A DNA stretch of 64,000 nucleotides from Vibrio sp. PID17_43 (GCF_002608565.1 NZ_LIXM01000014.1:1-64000), one strand, 5' to 3'. Counted from the stretch's first letter, positions 48,899 to 59,604 are shown. Notes: generated from the sequence alone by a model not told the origin. Numbers and translations: made by a program.

Positions 48899-49666
48899 AT
48901 GAAACCAGCACTCAGCAACAAAACTATCCAGCACCCATCGACTTGGTCAGACATGAACAATGGCCCTTGGGTATATGAGTCAATCCAAACCCGACTTGAC
49001 GAATGGTGCCCGAAATTGTTCGGCTACCACATGTTAAAATTGGGCGGGTTGAGCTGCGAGTTAACCAGTTGTAATTGTAACATTCAACACCAAGTTAACG
49101 TAGATATCCAGAACCCGTTGCATAATGTCATCGCAGATGGTTACGAATTACCCTTTTTAGAGAAAAGCTTTGATGTTGTCCTGCTAGCTCATCAGCTTGA
49201 CTATGCAAGTGACCCCCACCGACTGTTGCGAGAAGTGGATCGCGTGATGATGGATGACGGTTACCTTATTATTACCGGATTCAATCCGTTCAGCTTCACG
49301 GGCGTTGCGAGCTTATTACCTTGGCGTAAAAATAACTTGCCATGGAGTAGTCGTATGTTCACCTCTAACCGCATTAAGGATTGGTTGGGCGTGCTGAACT
49401 ATCAGGTGATCCATTGCGATCGCTATGCATTGTTTCCAATGATGCGTTATAAAACGTTATGGACGTGGTTAGAAAACAGTTTGGGAGATTGGGCTTCATC
49501 AGCAGGAAGCTTGTATTACATCGTTGCTCGTAAGCGAACTTACCCTCTTCAACCTATCAAGCCACATTGGCGTATGAAAAGAAAGCTTGCGCCATTGGGA
49601 GTCATGAATCGAGAGGGTAATACGGTTAGGAAAGTATCTAACGAGAAATTTAGGTCAGCAGTCTAA
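48899..49666 (+). CDS. yafS: Class I SAM-dependent methyltransferase (YafS-like)
   Basis: A 255-residue protein of the YafS/methyltransferase type 11 kind. It shows the motif region [33 protein letters not shown] and [16 protein letters not shown]; motif I is poorly preserved. The substrate is unknown. It sits between gloB (divergent) and rnhA (convergent), as yafS does in E. coli. Its stop codon overlaps the rnhA stop by two bases on the opposite strand. Confidence 0.82.
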   Translation: MKPALSNKTIQHPSTWSDMNNGPWVYESIQTRLDEWCPKLFGYHMLKLGGLSCELTSCNCNIQHQVNVDIQNPLHNVIADGYELPFLEKSFDVVLLAHQLDYASDPHRLLREVDRVMMDDGYLIITGFNPFSFTGVASLLPWRKNNLPWSSRMFTSNRIKDWLGVLNYQVIHCDRYALFPMMRYKTLWTWLENSLGDWASSAGSLYYIVARKRTYPLQPIKPHWRMKRKLAPLGVMNREGNTVRKVSNEKFRSAV

Positions 49667-50127
49667 GATGGCTGATAACCGGTGTCTTCTTCGGTTGGAT
49701 TTTCAGCGGCTGTACGTGCAAGTTCATCACAGATTTCATTTTCTCGATGACCTGCATGGCCTTTTACCCAGCGCCAATCGACGTGATGGCGAGCGGTTTC
49801 TTTGTCTAGCGCTTGCCACAAGTCGGCATTCTTTACCGGTTTTTTATCTGCGGTTTTCCAACCACGTTTCTTCCAGTTGTGAATCCACTGCGTAATGCCT
49901 TGGCGCACATATTGGCTATCGGTGGTTAATGTAACTTGGCAAGGCTCTTTAAGCGTTTGGAGTGCGACCACTGCGGCCAACATTTCCATGCGGTTATTGG
50001 TGGTCAGGGTGTAACCTTTAGCGAGGGTCTTTTCCGTTTGCTTGTAACGTAAAACGATGCCGTATCCACCTGGGCCAGGATTTCCTAAACAAGATCCGTC
50101 TGTGAAAATCTCAACGTGTTTGGTCAT
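49663..50127 (-). CDS. rnhA: Ribonuclease HI
   Basis: A 154-residue enzyme degrading RNA in RNA-DNA hybrids. The catalytic acids are in [35 protein letters not shown] and [15 protein letters not shown]. The ATG at 50125-50127 (MTKHVEIF) is used; a longer frame upstream runs into the divergent dnaQ promoter. The 58-base divergent gap with dnaQ is the classic rnhA-dnaQ arrangement. Confidence 0.96.
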   Translation of the reverse strand: MTKHVEIFTDGSCLGNPGPGGYGIVLRYKQTEKTLAKGYTLTTNNRMEMLAAVVALQTLKEPCQVTLTTDSQYVRQGITQWIHNWKKRGWKTADKKPVKNADLWQALDKETARHHVDWRWVKGHAGHRENEICDELARTAAENPTEEDTGYQPS

Positions 50128-50185
50128 ATTTTTGGTACTATTAGCCGAATCATTTAATAAAGCATAGTCTGACACACATAACCTT
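50128..50185. promoter_or_regulatory. Divergent rnhA-dnaQ promoter region
   Basis: Only 58 bases separate the two divergent starts, so the promoters must lie close to or inside one another, as described for E. coli rnhA-dnaQ. No firm -10/-35 pairs are assigned. Confidence 0.5.
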
Positions 50186-50908
50186 ATGAATACCAGCAGC
50201 AATTCTGAACATAATCGTATTGTCGTTCTCGATACCGAAACCACGGGTATGAATTTAGAAGGTGGTCCACACTACATGGGCCATCGCATCGTTGAAATCG
50301 GTGCCGTGGAGATCATCAACCGTAAGCTGACTGGTCGTCACTTCCATGTCTACCTCAAGCCGGATCGTGAAATTCAGCCAGAAGCAATAGGCGTTCACGG
50401 TATTACCGACGAGTTTTTGGTCGACAAGCCCGACTATGCAAGCGTTCACCAAGAGTTCTTAGACTTCATTAAAGGTGCCGAACTGGTTGCCCACAACGCG
50501 CCCTTCGATACCGGTTTTATGGATTACGAGTTTGAAATGCTCGATCCAAATATCGGTAAAACGGATGATTATTGTAAGGTGACCGATACCCTTGCCATGG
50601 CGAAGAAAATCTTCCCGGGCAAGCGAAACAACCTCGATGTATTGTGTGAACGTTATGGCATTGATAACTCACACCGTACTCTCCACGGGGCATTGCTCGA
50701 TGCGGAGATTCTAGCCGACGTTTACCTCCTAATGACGGGTGGTCAAACGAGTCTAGAATTCAATGCCAACAAAAAAGAGGGTGAAGCAGAAGGCATTCGT
50801 CGCGTAGAAGGAAGAAAAGGGCTAAAGGTTTTGCGTGCAAGTGCCGATGAACTAGATGCACACCAGAAAAGATTAGAGCTGGTGGATAACTGTATCTGGC
50901 ACTTATAG
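50186..50908 (+). CDS. dnaQ: DNA polymerase III epsilon subunit (proofreading exonuclease)
   Basis: A 240-residue DEDDh 3'-5' exonuclease. ExoI is [13 protein letters not shown], ExoII is [17 protein letters not shown], and ExoIII is the [19 protein letters not shown] segment with the catalytic histidine. The C-terminal tail binds alpha (DnaE, at 37.9 kb). Normal length. The downstream TIGR03503 gene starts 8 bases after its stop, likely one transcript. Confidence 0.97.
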   Translation: MNTSSNSEHNRIVVLDTETTGMNLEGGPHYMGHRIVEIGAVEIINRKLTGRHFHVYLKPDREIQPEAIGVHGITDEFLVDKPDYASVHQEFLDFIKGAELVAHNAPFDTGFMDYEFEMLDPNIGKTDDYCKVTDTLAMAKKIFPGKRNNLDVLCERYGIDNSHRTLHGALLDAEILADVYLLMTGGQTSLEFNANKKEGEAEGIRRVEGRKGLKVLRASADELDAHQKRLELVDNCIWHL

Positions 50909-50916
50909 GAGAAGCT

Positions 50917-52167
50917 ATGTTGAGGGCTTTGTCGATCGCTGTTTTAGCGATCTGGAGTTGTTTTGCGTTTGCTGCGAGCGAGTCCGCCATGTCTTTGTTA
51001 GATAACCGCTTTCGAGTTGACCCAAGCATCGAGCAAATCACCTTTTTGGTTTATCGTGAACAAAGCTCTCAGCCAGTTGTATTAGTACGCCCGGATGGTA
51101 AAAAGTATTATGCATGGGGTACTTACGATAACGTACGCTGGTATCAGGAGTCCTCTTTAGACATTATTTCTATAGACAGCCCAATGCCAGGTCCATGGCA
51201 AGCGGTGGGCAAAGTGACCCCGAAAAATAACATTCGCTTGATTTCACACCTTAAGCTCAGCACGGATGTATTCCCAACCCGTCTTTATAAAAGCGAAGCG
51301 CTGAAGTTCACCTCACGTTTAACCTCCGATGGTATGCCGCTGGTACTGCGTGATTTTTTGGATCGCGTTAACCTGCGTGTGACCTTTACCAAATTTGTTG
51401 AGAACGAAGATCAACTGATTAAGGAAGCGCGACCAATCCCGATGGTGATTGGTGAGTTCTCCGATGATGGCCGAGGTTTGGATGAAAGAGCCGGCGATGG
51501 CGTATTTACGGTTCAGTTACCCATTGATGCAGAGCCGGGCAAATACCGCGCGCGTATCACTTCCGGCAACGGAGTATTTCTACGAGCGCAAGAGCAAGTC
51601 GTTTTGGTGTATCCAACGCCAGTTACACGTACTTTTATCCAATCACGCCACCCAGACCAACCTCATCAGCTGGTGGTCAGCGGTGAGCAGGGGATGATCA
51701 CTCCCGGCTCAATTGCCGTTAACATTGAGCAAGAAGCACCGGATGGTTTCATCAGTTACAGCCAAGGTCAAGTGTCGGCTGACGGCACGAAAACCACGCT
51801 TAAAATGGATAACGACCCGGAATTAGGTAAATACGCCTGGAAAGGGGAAATCTTTGCCACCGATTTAGCCACCAAACGTTCACTGGTCTTCCCAATTGAG
51901 GAGCAAGGTTTTAGTGTTGTGGATGAAATTAACCTAGAAGTTGCTCGTAAAGCCAAAGAAGCCGAACTGGCAGAACAGCACCGTATTGAGATGGAGAAAC
52001 GTATCCTCGCCGAGCGCGAAGCGGAACGTAAGCGCAGCATGATCATCATTGCGGTTGGTAACGTCATCGTTTTGATACTGGTGGTATTGCTGTGGGTAGT
52101 ATGGTCTAAACTGCGAGCAAGGCGTGAATCCATCCCAGAGATGCAATTGGAAGTCCCGAAGAAATAA
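50917..52167 (+). CDS. TIGR03503 family membrane-anchored protein
   Basis: A 416-residue protein with a signal peptide (LRALSIAVLAIWSCFAFA), a large extracytoplasmic beta-rich region (about 20-345), a charged coiled-coil stretch (KAKEAELAEQHRIEMEKRIL) and a C-terminal transmembrane segment (IIIAVGNVIVLILVVLLWVVW), followed by a basic tail. This order matches the TIGR03503 family of marine gammaproteobacteria. The function is unknown. A terminator follows. Confidence 0.72.
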   Translation: MLRALSIAVLAIWSCFAFAASESAMSLLDNRFRVDPSIEQITFLVYREQSSQPVVLVRPDGKKYYAWGTYDNVRWYQESSLDIISIDSPMPGPWQAVGKVTPKNNIRLISHLKLSTDVFPTRLYKSEALKFTSRLTSDGMPLVLRDFLDRVNLRVTFTKFVENEDQLIKEARPIPMVIGEFSDDGRGLDERAGDGVFTVQLPIDAEPGKYRARITSGNGVFLRAQEQVVLVYPTPVTRTFIQSRHPDQPHQLVVSGEQGMITPGSIAVNIEQEAPDGFISYSQGQVSADGTKTTLKMDNDPELGKYAWKGEIFATDLATKRSLVFPIEEQGFSVVDEINLEVARKAKEAELAEQHRIEMEKRILAEREAERKRSMIIIAVGNVIVLILVVLLWVVWSKLRARRESIPEMQLEVPKK

Positions 52168-52186
52168 TATTGAAGATTTAGACTGA

Positions 52187-52215
52187 AAAGCGGAGCTGAT
52201 GAGCTCCGCTTTTTT
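52187..52215 (+). terminator. Terminator after the TIGR03503 gene
   Basis: AAAGCGGAGCT-GATG-AGCTCCGCTTTTTT. Confidence 0.92.
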
Positions 52216-52234
52216 GCTTGATATCCAAATCAAC

Positions 52235-52417
52235 TTAGGGAGTGTTTTTCGTACTAAACACCCTAGATAACATCTCTATTTCATCTTGGTTTAATATTGG
52301 ATGAATGTTATTGTTAGATTTGTTAATTCTTTGTAATTCTTCATTTAAAGCCAGTTTTTGCGTCTTACTTAGCCGAGAAATCTCTTTAAGTAAGAGCTTA
52401 AAGTTTTCTTCTGTCAT
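52235..52417 (-). CDS. Small unrecognised ORF, possibly a transposase N-terminal remnant
   Basis: A 60-residue frame starting MTEENFKLLLKEISRLSKTQ. Its first half faintly recalls the N-terminal helix of IS1595-type transposases (F-x-x-LL-x-x-[IL]-x-x-L), but no zinc ribbon or catalytic region follows. There is no good ribosome site. The stretch is AT-rich compared with the core genes on both sides, which suggests an acquired or decayed piece. It could be non-coding. Confidence 0.3.
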   Translation of the reverse strand: MTEENFKLLLKEISRLSKTQKLALNEELQRINKSNNNIHPILNQDEIEMLSRVFSTKNTP

Positions 52418-52483
52418 ACGATTACGATTTGTAATAACAGGACCATCAGGTAGTGGTCTGTTGTTTTTTTGGTTACACAGCAA

Positions 52484-52957
52484 TCAATTAGCCAACTGAG
52501 TTGCTTTTATTAGGGAACCGAGAAGATAAGTCACCAGCAACTTCTAAATGTAGATTAATTGTTATTGATGCGTAATAGAAGATATATTGCTCCCATTTCA
52601 CAGTGCAACTGAGTGTAAACATGAGTGATTCTGTGAATTTGTTGTTGGAGTGAGATGGTTATAAATAATTGGGGATACTTTTGAGCCCCCCTGTGCGTAC
52701 AGAAGTTTGATAACTGGAAGTGAGTCGTCATTCTAGCGAGCTCCAGCGAGACTAAGAATCTGCCATCAACGTACTGGGATGTTTGAGGCTTCATTCAATA
52801 GAGCCGCTTGAGAATAAACTCTAAATCACGAAAGCAATCACTCCACTATTCATGCCATTATCTATGTTAAACTCACGCCATCAGCTATATGAATGACTTC
52901 TCATTTGTTTACCTGAGGGCAGCAATTGGGCTGCTGTTTATTATTAAAGGCATAAAA
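52484..52957. other. Intergenic patch of mixed composition, possible interspersed-repeat fragment
   Basis: No gene is supported. Around 52719-52765 the sequence GTCGTCATTC, with AGCGAG repeated twice a few bases on and then ACTAAGAATC, has the look of short extragenic palindromic repeats in many bacteria (GTCATTC ... GAATC ends). Weak pairing between its ATTCT and AGAAT ends is possible. The left part is AT-rich. Confidence 0.35.
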
Positions 52958-53221
52958 ATGAGCAAATTAAGTTCAGCTGAACGTAAAGCACGTGACAACG
53001 AACGTTTCTCGCAACGCGTGAGTGAACGTCGTGAAAAAGGTGAAGATGTCGTCGCGTACGCATTGGCGAATAAAAAAGCGGTGAAGTTCTTGAGCAAGTC
53101 AGAAAAGAAAGTACTGAACGAACGTAAAGCGACGCTTCAAGAAGAACTTAAGCTGAAAGAGCAGGAAGAACTGCGCAGAATTGAACAGTCGTTTATTGTT
53201 GAAGAAGATAACAAAGAATAA
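52958..53221 (+). CDS. Small highly charged protein, unrecognised
   Basis: An 87-residue protein rich in Lys, Glu and Arg (SSAERKARDNERFSQRVSER, then REKGEDVV), predicted to be helical throughout. I do not recognise the family. The ATG at 52958 has AAAGG upstream; a longer frame from 52889 has no clear ribosome site. A strong shared terminator follows, which supports it being a real gene. Confidence 0.65.
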   Translation: MSKLSSAERKARDNERFSQRVSERREKGEDVVAYALANKKAVKFLSKSEKKVLNERKATLQEELKLKEQEELRRIEQSFIVEEDNKE

Positions 53222-53268
53222 ACGCTTCTCTAGCTAAGACCATGCTCTGTTTTGCTGAGATTCAATAC

Positions 53269-53294
53269 AAAACGGGAGCCTCTGCTCCCGTTTT
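53269..53294. terminator. Bidirectional terminator between the small charged protein and fadE
   Basis: AAAACGGGAGC-CTCT-GCTCCCGTTTT, a perfect stem with A/T tracts on both sides between convergent genes. Confidence 0.9.
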
Positions 53295-53327
53295 ACGTTC
53301 CTATTGATCGTTTAGGCCATTAACCAC

Positions 53328-55772
53328 TTAAGCGACGTGCTCCATCTGTGGGTAAAGCGGCTTTGCGGCCAAGACCTCTGGCTCAAAGTCGTCTACGTTG
53401 ATGGTGTCAAGGCGATGCTGCTCTGCTTCTCTCAGTAGATCCGCTTCTTCTTGCGTGATCAAACTTTGGTCAAGACCTTCTTGAGCAATCATATCCAAAC
53501 GTAGGAATGGACGACGTTTGCCTTGTGCTTTACATACCTTGTCGAACACAGGTTCAGCTTGAAGAATCACAGATAGCGCAAGCTCAATCTTACCCGCAGC
53601 GTTGTGCTCTGTTGGTTCTAGGTACTGACCTCGACCAATGCGTGAACGTGTTGCACTTGGCGTTTGTAAAATACGTGCTACTTTGCTGTCTAGCTTATCG
53701 TTTGGTGCTTTACGAACGCGACCAAATGGCATGATCAACACGCGCAGTGCTCGGCCAATCACCTTGTTCGGGAAGTTCGCCAGGAACTCATCAATCGCTA
53801 CTTCTGTCTGCTTCAAGCTGTCTTGCAAGCCCCAATGCACCAGTGGCAAATCTTCGACAGGACGACCATCTTGTTCGAAGCGTTTTAGCGTTGCAGAGCT
53901 TAGGTATACCTGGCTAAGAATATCACCAAGACGTGCAGACAGACGCTCTTTACGCTTCAATGAACCGCCTAGGACAGCCATAGAGATATCGGATAGCAAG
54001 GCAAGGTTGGCGCTGTAGCGGTTCAATTGTTGGTAGTAACGTTTAGTTGCATCCTTGGTTGGTGATGAAGAACCCAGACCGTCACTTAGGCCGAACCAGA
54101 TGCTTCGTACTAGGTTACTCATGGTAAAGCTCACGTGACCCGCTAGCGCTTTATCGAATTTCTCAACGGCATCGCCTGCGTCTGAGTACGCTGCGTTCAT
54201 TTCTTCTAGAACATAAGGATGGCAACGGATCGCACCTTGGCCATAAATAATCATTGAACGAGTCAGGATGTTAGCACCTTCTACCGTTACCGCAATCGGG
54301 GCACCTTGGTAGCCACGCGCTAGGAAGTTAGAAGGACCCATGCAAACCCCTTTACCACCGACAATATCCATCGCATCGATGATGCTTTGCTGACCACGGT
54401 GTGTACAGTGGTACTTCACGATAGCCGAGATAACCGATGGTTTCTCACCTAGGTCGATACCTGCCACGGTGAGGTTACTCGCAGCGTCCATCACGTAGGC
54501 GTTACCACCAAGACGTGCTAATGGCTCTTCAACGCCTTCCATGTGGCCGATAGGCTGTTTGAACTGACGACGAATACGCGAGTAAGCACCCGTTGCCAAT
54601 GCTGCCGTTTTGATGCCGCCAGTTGAGTTAGAAGGCAGCGTAATACCACGACCGACTGATAGACACTCAACCAGCATACGCCAGCCTTGGCCTGCCATTT
54701 TCTCGCCACCGATGATGAAGTCCATCGGTACAAAGATGTCTTTACCGCGTGTTGGACCATTTTGGAATGGCACGTTAAGCGGGAAGTGACGGTTACCTAT
54801 CTCAACGCCTTTTAGATCCGTTGGGATAAGCGCACAAGTGATACCGAGATCTTCCTGGTCACCTAATAGACCATCTGGGTCACGCAGTTTAAACGCCAGA
54901 CCAAGTACGGTTGCGACTGGCGCAAGCGTAATGTAGCGCTTGTTCCAAGTTAGGCGCATGCCCAATACTTCTTCGCCTTCCCATTCGCCTTTACATACCA
55001 CACCGAAATCTGGAATTGCGCCCGCATCGGAGCCAGCCTCTGGGCTGGTTAGGGCGAAACATGGGATCTCTTTACCTTCGGCGAGGCGAGGTAGGTAGTG
55101 ATTCTTTTGCTCTTCTGTACCGTAGTGTTGCAGTAGCTCACCAGGGCCTAATGAGTTGGGAACACCAACAGTTGATGACAGAACGCCAGACACACCGGTT
55201 AGTTTTTGCAGGACCAAAGATTGCGCATACGCTGAGAATTCTAGGCCACCGTATTTCTTCTTGATGATCATGGCGAAGAATTTGTTGTCTTTCAGGTATT
55301 GCCATACTTCTGGTGGCAAATCAGCCAGTTCATGCGTTACTTGGAAGTCACTCACCATGGCACAAACTTCGTTGACGGGACCGTCTAGGAAGGCTTGCTC
55401 TTCTTTGCTTAGTTTAGGCGCCTTGATGGCGTGAAGTTTATGCCAATCCGGTTTGCCTTTGAACAGTTCTGCTTCCCACCAGACCGTACCGGCATCTAAT
55501 GCTTCTTTTTCGGTTTGAGACATGGCAGGCAGCACTTTCTTAAATAGTGCTAGTGCTTTGCGGCTAATAAGGGATTGGCGAATGCCTGAAACGGTGAACA
55601 CGGCAATCGCAGACACGTAAACTGCCCAGCCTATGAGGCCTACAGAGCCCGCGATGGTCAGCGCTAACATGACGGCAGTAAGCAGGCTAACGGATTTTAC
55701 GAGCGACATTCTATGGTAAAGCGTAATGCCTAACACAATTGTCAGCGCTACGATTGAGAGCAAGATATCCAT
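53328..55772 (-). CDS. fadE: Acyl-CoA dehydrogenase FadE
   Basis: An 814-residue long acyl-CoA dehydrogenase for the first step of fatty acid beta-oxidation. An N-terminal hydrophobic region of about 70 residues suggests membrane association. The core has [18 protein letters not shown] and the FAD-binding region, and C-terminal sequences are typical of the FadE (YafH) type, such as [20 protein letters not shown] FadR-like box lies 52 bases upstream of the start. Next to gmhA and yafJ, as in E. coli. Confidence 0.95.
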   Translation of the reverse strand: MDILLSIVALTIVLGITLYHRMSLVKSVSLLTAVMLALTIAGSVGLIGWAVYVSAIAVFTVSGIRQSLISRKALALFKKVLPAMSQTEKEALDAGTVWWEAELFKGKPDWHKLHAIKAPKLSKEEQAFLDGPVNEVCAMVSDFQVTHELADLPPEVWQYLKDNKFFAMIIKKKYGGLEFSAYAQSLVLQKLTGVSGVLSSTVGVPNSLGPGELLQHYGTEEQKNHYLPRLAEGKEIPCFALTSPEAGSDAGAIPDFGVVCKGEWEGEEVLGMRLTWNKRYITLAPVATVLGLAFKLRDPDGLLGDQEDLGITCALIPTDLKGVEIGNRHFPLNVPFQNGPTRGKDIFVPMDFIIGGEKMAGQGWRMLVECLSVGRGITLPSNSTGGIKTAALATGAYSRIRRQFKQPIGHMEGVEEPLARLGGNAYVMDAASNLTVAGIDLGEKPSVISAIVKYHCTHRGQQSIIDAMDIVGGKGVCMGPSNFLARGYQGAPIAVTVEGANILTRSMIIYGQGAIRCHPYVLEEMNAAYSDAGDAVEKFDKALAGHVSFTMSNLVRSIWFGLSDGLGSSSPTKDATKRYYQQLNRYSANLALLSDISMAVLGGSLKRKERLSARLGDILSQVYLSSATLKRFEQDGRPVEDLPLVHWGLQDSLKQTEVAIDEFLANFPNKVIGRALRVLIMPFGRVRKAPNDKLDSKVARILQTPSATRSRIGRGQYLEPTEHNAAGKIELALSVILQAEPVFDKVCKAQGKRRPFLRLDMIAQEGLDQSLITQEEADLLREAEQHRLDTINVDDFEPEVLAAKPLYPQMEHVA

Positions 55773-55823
55773 ATGTTTATTTCCTTTTCAGACTTTATTA
55801 ATGTTGTACGTCCGCATCCTGGA

Positions 55824-55840
55824 AAGAGGTCTAACCAGTT
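55824..55840. promoter_or_regulatory. FadR-like operator upstream of fadE
   Basis: AAGAGGTCTAACCAGTT reads, on the minus strand, AACTGGTTAGACCTCTT. This matches 13 of 17 positions of the FadR site AACTGGTCGGACCAGTT, with the AACTGGT half intact. Its position suits repression of fadE when acyl-CoA is low. Confidence 0.65.
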
Positions 55841-56130
55841 CTTGTAAGTGTAATCAAAATATTAAAGAAATGTAAAACACGATATTGGGTAAAAAGTGAT
55901 CTAGGTAGAGCTAAAATTCTAAAGTTGAGATTTGAATGGTGATTTCGTAAGCAGGTTGGCAAGTTTATTACCATGATGAATCCAAATCTGCCGGTTCGCT
56001 ATCGACACTAATTCTCGTTTGTGGGTAAACTCTGACTAATGAAATGTTCGGTGCGAGGTTCGCATCAGTTCAAATGCCGAGTGGGAATGCCATTTCACCA
56101 CTGAGGCCGAAATAATAAAGAGAACGTCCT
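55841..56130. other. fadE-gmhA divergent intergenic region
   Basis: With the FadR-like box, this 358-base gap holds no visible gene. It must contain the two divergent promoters; I could not place them with confidence. Confidence 0.35.
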
Positions 56131-56706
56131 ATGTACCAAGATCTGATTAGAAGTGAATTAAACGAAGCTGCTGAAGTCCTGAATAAGTTTTTAAGTGATG
56201 ATCACAACATCGCACAAATCGAAGCAGCAGCGAAAATGATTGCGGACTCATTTAAGCAAGATGGTAAAGTATTGTCATGCGGTAACGGTGGCTCACACTG
56301 TGACTCGATGCACTTCGCTGAAGAGCTAACAGGTCGTTACCGTGAGAACCGCCCAGGTTACGCGGGGATTGCGATTTCAGATCCAAGCCACCTTTCTTGT
56401 GTGAGTAATGACTTCGGTTATGATTTCGTATTCTCCCGTTACGTAGAAGCGGTTGGCCGCAAAGGCGATGTGCTATTTGGTCTATCAACGTCTGGTAACT
56501 CAGGCAACATCCTAAAAGCGATTGAAGCTGCACAAGCGAAAGGCATGAAGACCATCGCACTAACAGGCAAAGATGGCGGTAAGATGGCTGGTCTTGCAGA
56601 CATCGAAATTCGCGTACCACACTTTGGATACGCAGACCGTATTCAAGAAGTACACATCAAAATCATTCACATCATCATTCAGTTGATTGAAAAAGAGATG
56701 GAATAA
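56131..56706 (+). CDS. gmhA: Sedoheptulose 7-phosphate isomerase
   Basis: A 191-residue SIS-domain enzyme, the first step of ADP-heptose synthesis for the lipopolysaccharide inner core. Motifs: [37 protein letters not shown] and [26 protein letters not shown]. Also called lpcA. The fadE-lpcA-yafJ order is the same as in E. coli. Confidence 0.96.
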   Translation: MYQDLIRSELNEAAEVLNKFLSDDHNIAQIEAAAKMIADSFKQDGKVLSCGNGGSHCDSMHFAEELTGRYRENRPGYAGIAISDPSHLSCVSNDFGYDFVFSRYVEAVGRKGDVLFGLSTSGNSGNILKAIEAAQAKGMKTIALTGKDGGKMAGLADIEIRVPHFGYADRIQEVHIKIIHIIIQLIEKEME

Positions 56707-56768
56707 AAAGGATGCTAACGTCGAAGGTGCGGTGTTGGCGTGTTTTAAGGTAAGGAGTTCGTTTAACC

Positions 56769-57614
56769 ATGTGTGAATTGCTCGGCATGAGCGCAAATGT
56801 TCCAACCGATATTTGTTTCAGTTTTACAGGATTGATGCAGCGCGGTGGCCGTACAGGGCCGCATCGTGATGGTTGGGGGATCACTTTCTATGAGGGAAAG
56901 GGGTTTCGCACTTTCAAAGATCCAAACCCAAGTTGTGACTCTAAAATTGCTGAATTAGTGCAGAATTACCCGATCAAAAGTCGTGCGGTGATCAGTCACA
57001 TCCGCCAAGCGAACCGAGGTGGGGTAAATTTAGAAAACACCCATCCGTTTACTCGAGAACTTTGGGGGCGTTATTGGACGTTTGCACACAATGGCCAACT
57101 TACGGATTACCACGAATTAGATTCTGGCCGGCACCGTCCTGTTGGGCAAACTGACAGTGAAATGGCGTTTTGCTGGCTATTAAAGCAAATGGAAGACAAG
57201 TTCCCTGAACCACCTCAGGATATGGAAGCGGTCTTTATCTATGTCGCAAAGTGCTGCGATAAGCTGAAAGAGAAGGGCGTGTTTAACATGCTGCTCAGCG
57301 ACGGTGAGTTTGTGATGACTTACTGTACCAACCATTTGTATTGGATCACTCGTCGTGCACCATTTGGTAAAGCAGCCCTGTTGGATGAAGATGTAGAAAT
57401 CAATTTCCAAGAAGAGACGACGCCAAATGATGTGGTTTCTGTGATTGCGACTCAGCCGCTAACTGGCAATGAGACATGGCATCGAATGAAGCCAGGTGAG
57501 TACGGTTTATTCCATGTTGGTGAATTGGTATTGAACAATGCTAAGGCACTAGAAGATGTGCCATTTGCTGCACCGAAGCCGGGCAACCAAGCGCCGACGG
57601 AGCCCTTGGAGTGA
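56769..57614 (+). CDS. yafJ: Class II glutamine amidotransferase (YafJ-like)
   Basis: A 281-residue Ntn-type glutaminase. After removal of Met1 the nucleophile is Cys2 (MCELLGMSANVP). RTGPHRDGWGITFYEG, HIRQANRG and NTHPFTRELWGRYWTFAHNGQL are the amidotransferase class II blocks. No synthetase domain is attached, so the ammonia acceptor is unknown. It lies 62 bases after gmhA. Confidence 0.9.
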   Translation: MCELLGMSANVPTDICFSFTGLMQRGGRTGPHRDGWGITFYEGKGFRTFKDPNPSCDSKIAELVQNYPIKSRAVISHIRQANRGGVNLENTHPFTRELWGRYWTFAHNGQLTDYHELDSGRHRPVGQTDSEMAFCWLLKQMEDKFPEPPQDMEAVFIYVAKCCDKLKEKGVFNMLLSDGEFVMTYCTNHLYWITRRAPFGKAALLDEDVEINFQEETTPNDVVSVIATQPLTGNETWHRMKPGEYGLFHVGELVLNNAKALEDVPFAAPKPGNQAPTEPLE

Positions 57615-57647
57615 TGGTTTTCTCGCAGTAGAGCATTCGAATAAAAC

Positions 57648-57677
57648 AAAAGGCAGCCTGTGATGGCTGCCTTTTTT
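57648..57677. terminator. Bidirectional terminator between yafJ and purN
   Basis: AAAAGGCAGCC ... GGCTGCCTTTTTT with a TGTGAT loop, between convergent genes. Confidence 0.9.
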
Positions 57678-57701
57678 GTGTTTGTCGTTTGGAGTTAATA
57701 A

Positions 57702-58340
57702 CTACTCGTCGGCATAGCCGTGTTCACCAAGCTCGAAACCATCGAGATACGCTTTGCCATCTCTCATCGATAGTCTTTCATCGACTAACCACTTAGTGAC
57801 CATTGGGTAGATGTTGTGCTCTTGAGTTTGCACACGGGCAGCGAGGGCATCTGCATTATCATCTACAAACACTGGTACTTTTGCTTGCAGTATAACCGGG
57901 CCGCCATCGAGTTCTTCTGTCACAAAGTGAACACTGGTGCCGTGCTCTTTATCACCCGCATCAATCGCGCGCTGGTGGGTGTGTAAACCAGGATACTTTG
58001 GCAGAAGAGAAGGGTGGATGTTGATCATTTTACCCATATAGTGGGAAACAAACGCGCTGCTCAGAATGCGCATGTAACCTGCGAGAACAATCACGTCCGG
58101 TTGGTATTCATCGATTCGCTTCATCAGTTCAGCATCAAAGTCTTCACGTGAGTCGAATGCTTTTGGATCGATAAAGTGACCGTTCACATCAAACTGTTTC
58201 GCTCGTTCCAAACCATAAGCGTCAGCTTTGTTGGAGAACACCGCTGCGACTTGTGCATTTGGTCTACTGTCTTCGCAAGCTTCCAAGATGGCTTGCAGGT
58301 TACTGCCGTTACCCGAAATGAGGACCACAATGTTTTTCAT
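57702..58340 (-). CDS. purN: Phosphoribosylglycinamide formyltransferase
   Basis: A 212-residue enzyme transferring the formyl group of 10-formyl-THF to GAR in purine synthesis. Visible are VLISGNGSNLQAILEAC at the N-terminus, the MRILSSAFV segment, the catalytic INIHPSLLPKYPGLHTHQRA and GTSVHFVTEELDGGPVILQ. It follows purM on the same strand with a 142-base gap containing a hairpin. Confidence 0.96.
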   Translation of the reverse strand: MKNIVVLISGNGSNLQAILEACEDSRPNAQVAAVFSNKADAYGLERAKQFDVNGHFIDPKAFDSREDFDAELMKRIDEYQPDVIVLAGYMRILSSAFVSHYMGKMINIHPSLLPKYPGLHTHQRAIDAGDKEHGTSVHFVTEELDGGPVILQAKVPVFVDDNADALAARVQTQEHNIYPMVTKWLVDERLSMRDGKAYLDGFELGEHGYADE

Positions 58341-58430
58341 GATGTTGAGACTGCCTTGGTATTGTAGGTTTGAAGCGCGTATCCGCTAAATTACCTACTA
58401 TTAGAATGGTTTTCGATGTTCCAGATAGCA

Positions 58431-58455
58431 GAATGAGGACGTGGCGTCCTCATTC
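58431..58455 (-). other. Hairpin between purM and purN
   Basis: GAATGAGGACG-TGG-CGTCCTCATTC, a perfect 11-pair stem in the purM-purN gap. No T run follows on the minus strand, so it may be an RNA stability or partial-attenuation element. Confidence 0.5.
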
Positions 58456-58482
58456 ATATCTTTATGTAGCGCAACTCACAAG

Positions 58483-59523
58483 TTATTGGATTTCAACTTG
58501 CTCTTCATTGGCTTCAGCTTGAGCGATTTCACCAATCACCCATGCCTTTTCGCCTTCTTCTTTTAGAAGTGCAACGGCTGCGTCTGCTTGGTCTTTAGGT
58601 AGTGCAACGACTAGACCAACACCACAGTTGAACGTACGGTACATTTCGTGCGTTTCAACGTTGCCTTTCTCTTGTAGCCATTTGAAGATGATTGGCCATT
58701 CCCAGCTGTTACCGTCGATCACGGCTTTTGTGCCTTCAGGCAGTACGCGTGGGATGTTTTCCCAGAAACCACCACCAGTGATGTGAGAGATCGCGTGGAT
58801 GTCGTGCTGCTCAATCATCTTAAGTGCTGATTTGATGTAAATCTTAGTTGGTTCTAGTAAGTATTCACCAATAGTACGGCCTTCTAGCTCTTCGTTCTTG
58901 TCTGCGCCAGACACTTCTAGAATCTTACGGATCAGAGAGTAACCGTTTGAGTGTGGACCGCTTGAGCCAACGGCGATAAGAGCATCGCCAGCAGCTACTT
59001 TCGTGCCGTCAATCACGTCTTCTTTTTCTACTACTCCAACACAGAAGCCAGCAACGTCGTAGTCTTCGCCTTCGTACATGCCCGGCATTTCAGCGGTTTC
59101 ACCACCGATAAGTGCACACCCTGCTTGAACACAGCCATCAGCGATACCAGACACCACGTCTGCCGCTGTGTCTACGTCTAGCTTGCCTGTTGCGTAGTAA
59201 TCTAGGAAGAACAGTGGCTCAGCACCTTGCACGATTAGGTCGTTGACACACATAGCCACAAGATCGATACCGATAGTGTCGTGCTTGTTCATATCCAGTG
59301 CTAGGCGAAGTTTTGTGCCTACACCGTCGGTACCAGAAACCAGTACAGGCTGTTTGTATTTAGTTGGTAATTCGCACAATGCGCCAAAACCGCCGATACC
59401 ACCCATTACTTCAGGGCGACGAGTACGTTTTACCGCACCCTTAATACGATCTACAAGTGCGTTGCCCGCATCAATATCTACACCAGCGTCTTTATAGCTA
59501 AGAGAAGAGTTATTACCACTCAC
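58483..59523 (-). CDS. purM: Phosphoribosylformylglycinamidine cyclo-ligase
   Basis: A 346-residue AIR synthetase. It begins [21 protein letters not shown] and contains [27 protein letters not shown] and [16 protein letters not shown], the ATP and substrate sites of the family. It starts the purM-purN transcript. A PurR box lies 66 bases upstream in the gap shared with upp. Confidence 0.97.
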   Translation of the reverse strand: MSGNNSSLSYKDAGVDIDAGNALVDRIKGAVKRTRRPEVMGGIGGFGALCELPTKYKQPVLVSGTDGVGTKLRLALDMNKHDTIGIDLVAMCVNDLIVQGAEPLFFLDYYATGKLDVDTAADVVSGIADGCVQAGCALIGGETAEMPGMYEGEDYDVAGFCVGVVEKEDVIDGTKVAAGDALIAVGSSGPHSNGYSLIRKILEVSGADKNEELEGRTIGEYLLEPTKIYIKSALKMIEQHDIHAISHITGGGFWENIPRVLPEGTKAVIDGNSWEWPIIFKWLQEKGNVETHEMYRTFNCGVGLVVALPKDQADAAVALLKEEGEKAWVIGEIAQAEANEEQVEIQ

Positions 59524-59588
59524 AGTGAAGTCCTCGGGTTGAAGTTGGATATGAAAACGGCGCTATTCTAACAGTGCTTAAATACAGA

Positions 59589-59604
59589 TAGCAAACGTTT
59601 GCGT
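59589..59604. promoter_or_regulatory. PurR operator between purM and upp
   Basis: TAGCAAACGTTTGCGT contains the palindrome GCAAACGTTTGC (59591-59602) and fits the PurR consensus ACGCAAACGTTTKCNT at nearly all positions. It can serve both divergent transcripts. Confidence 0.88.

Noticed and set aside
52555..52794. A 79-codon minus-strand frame in the gap before the small charged protein
   Set aside because: It reads through repeat-like intergenic sequence, starts without a ribosome site, and matches no family I know.
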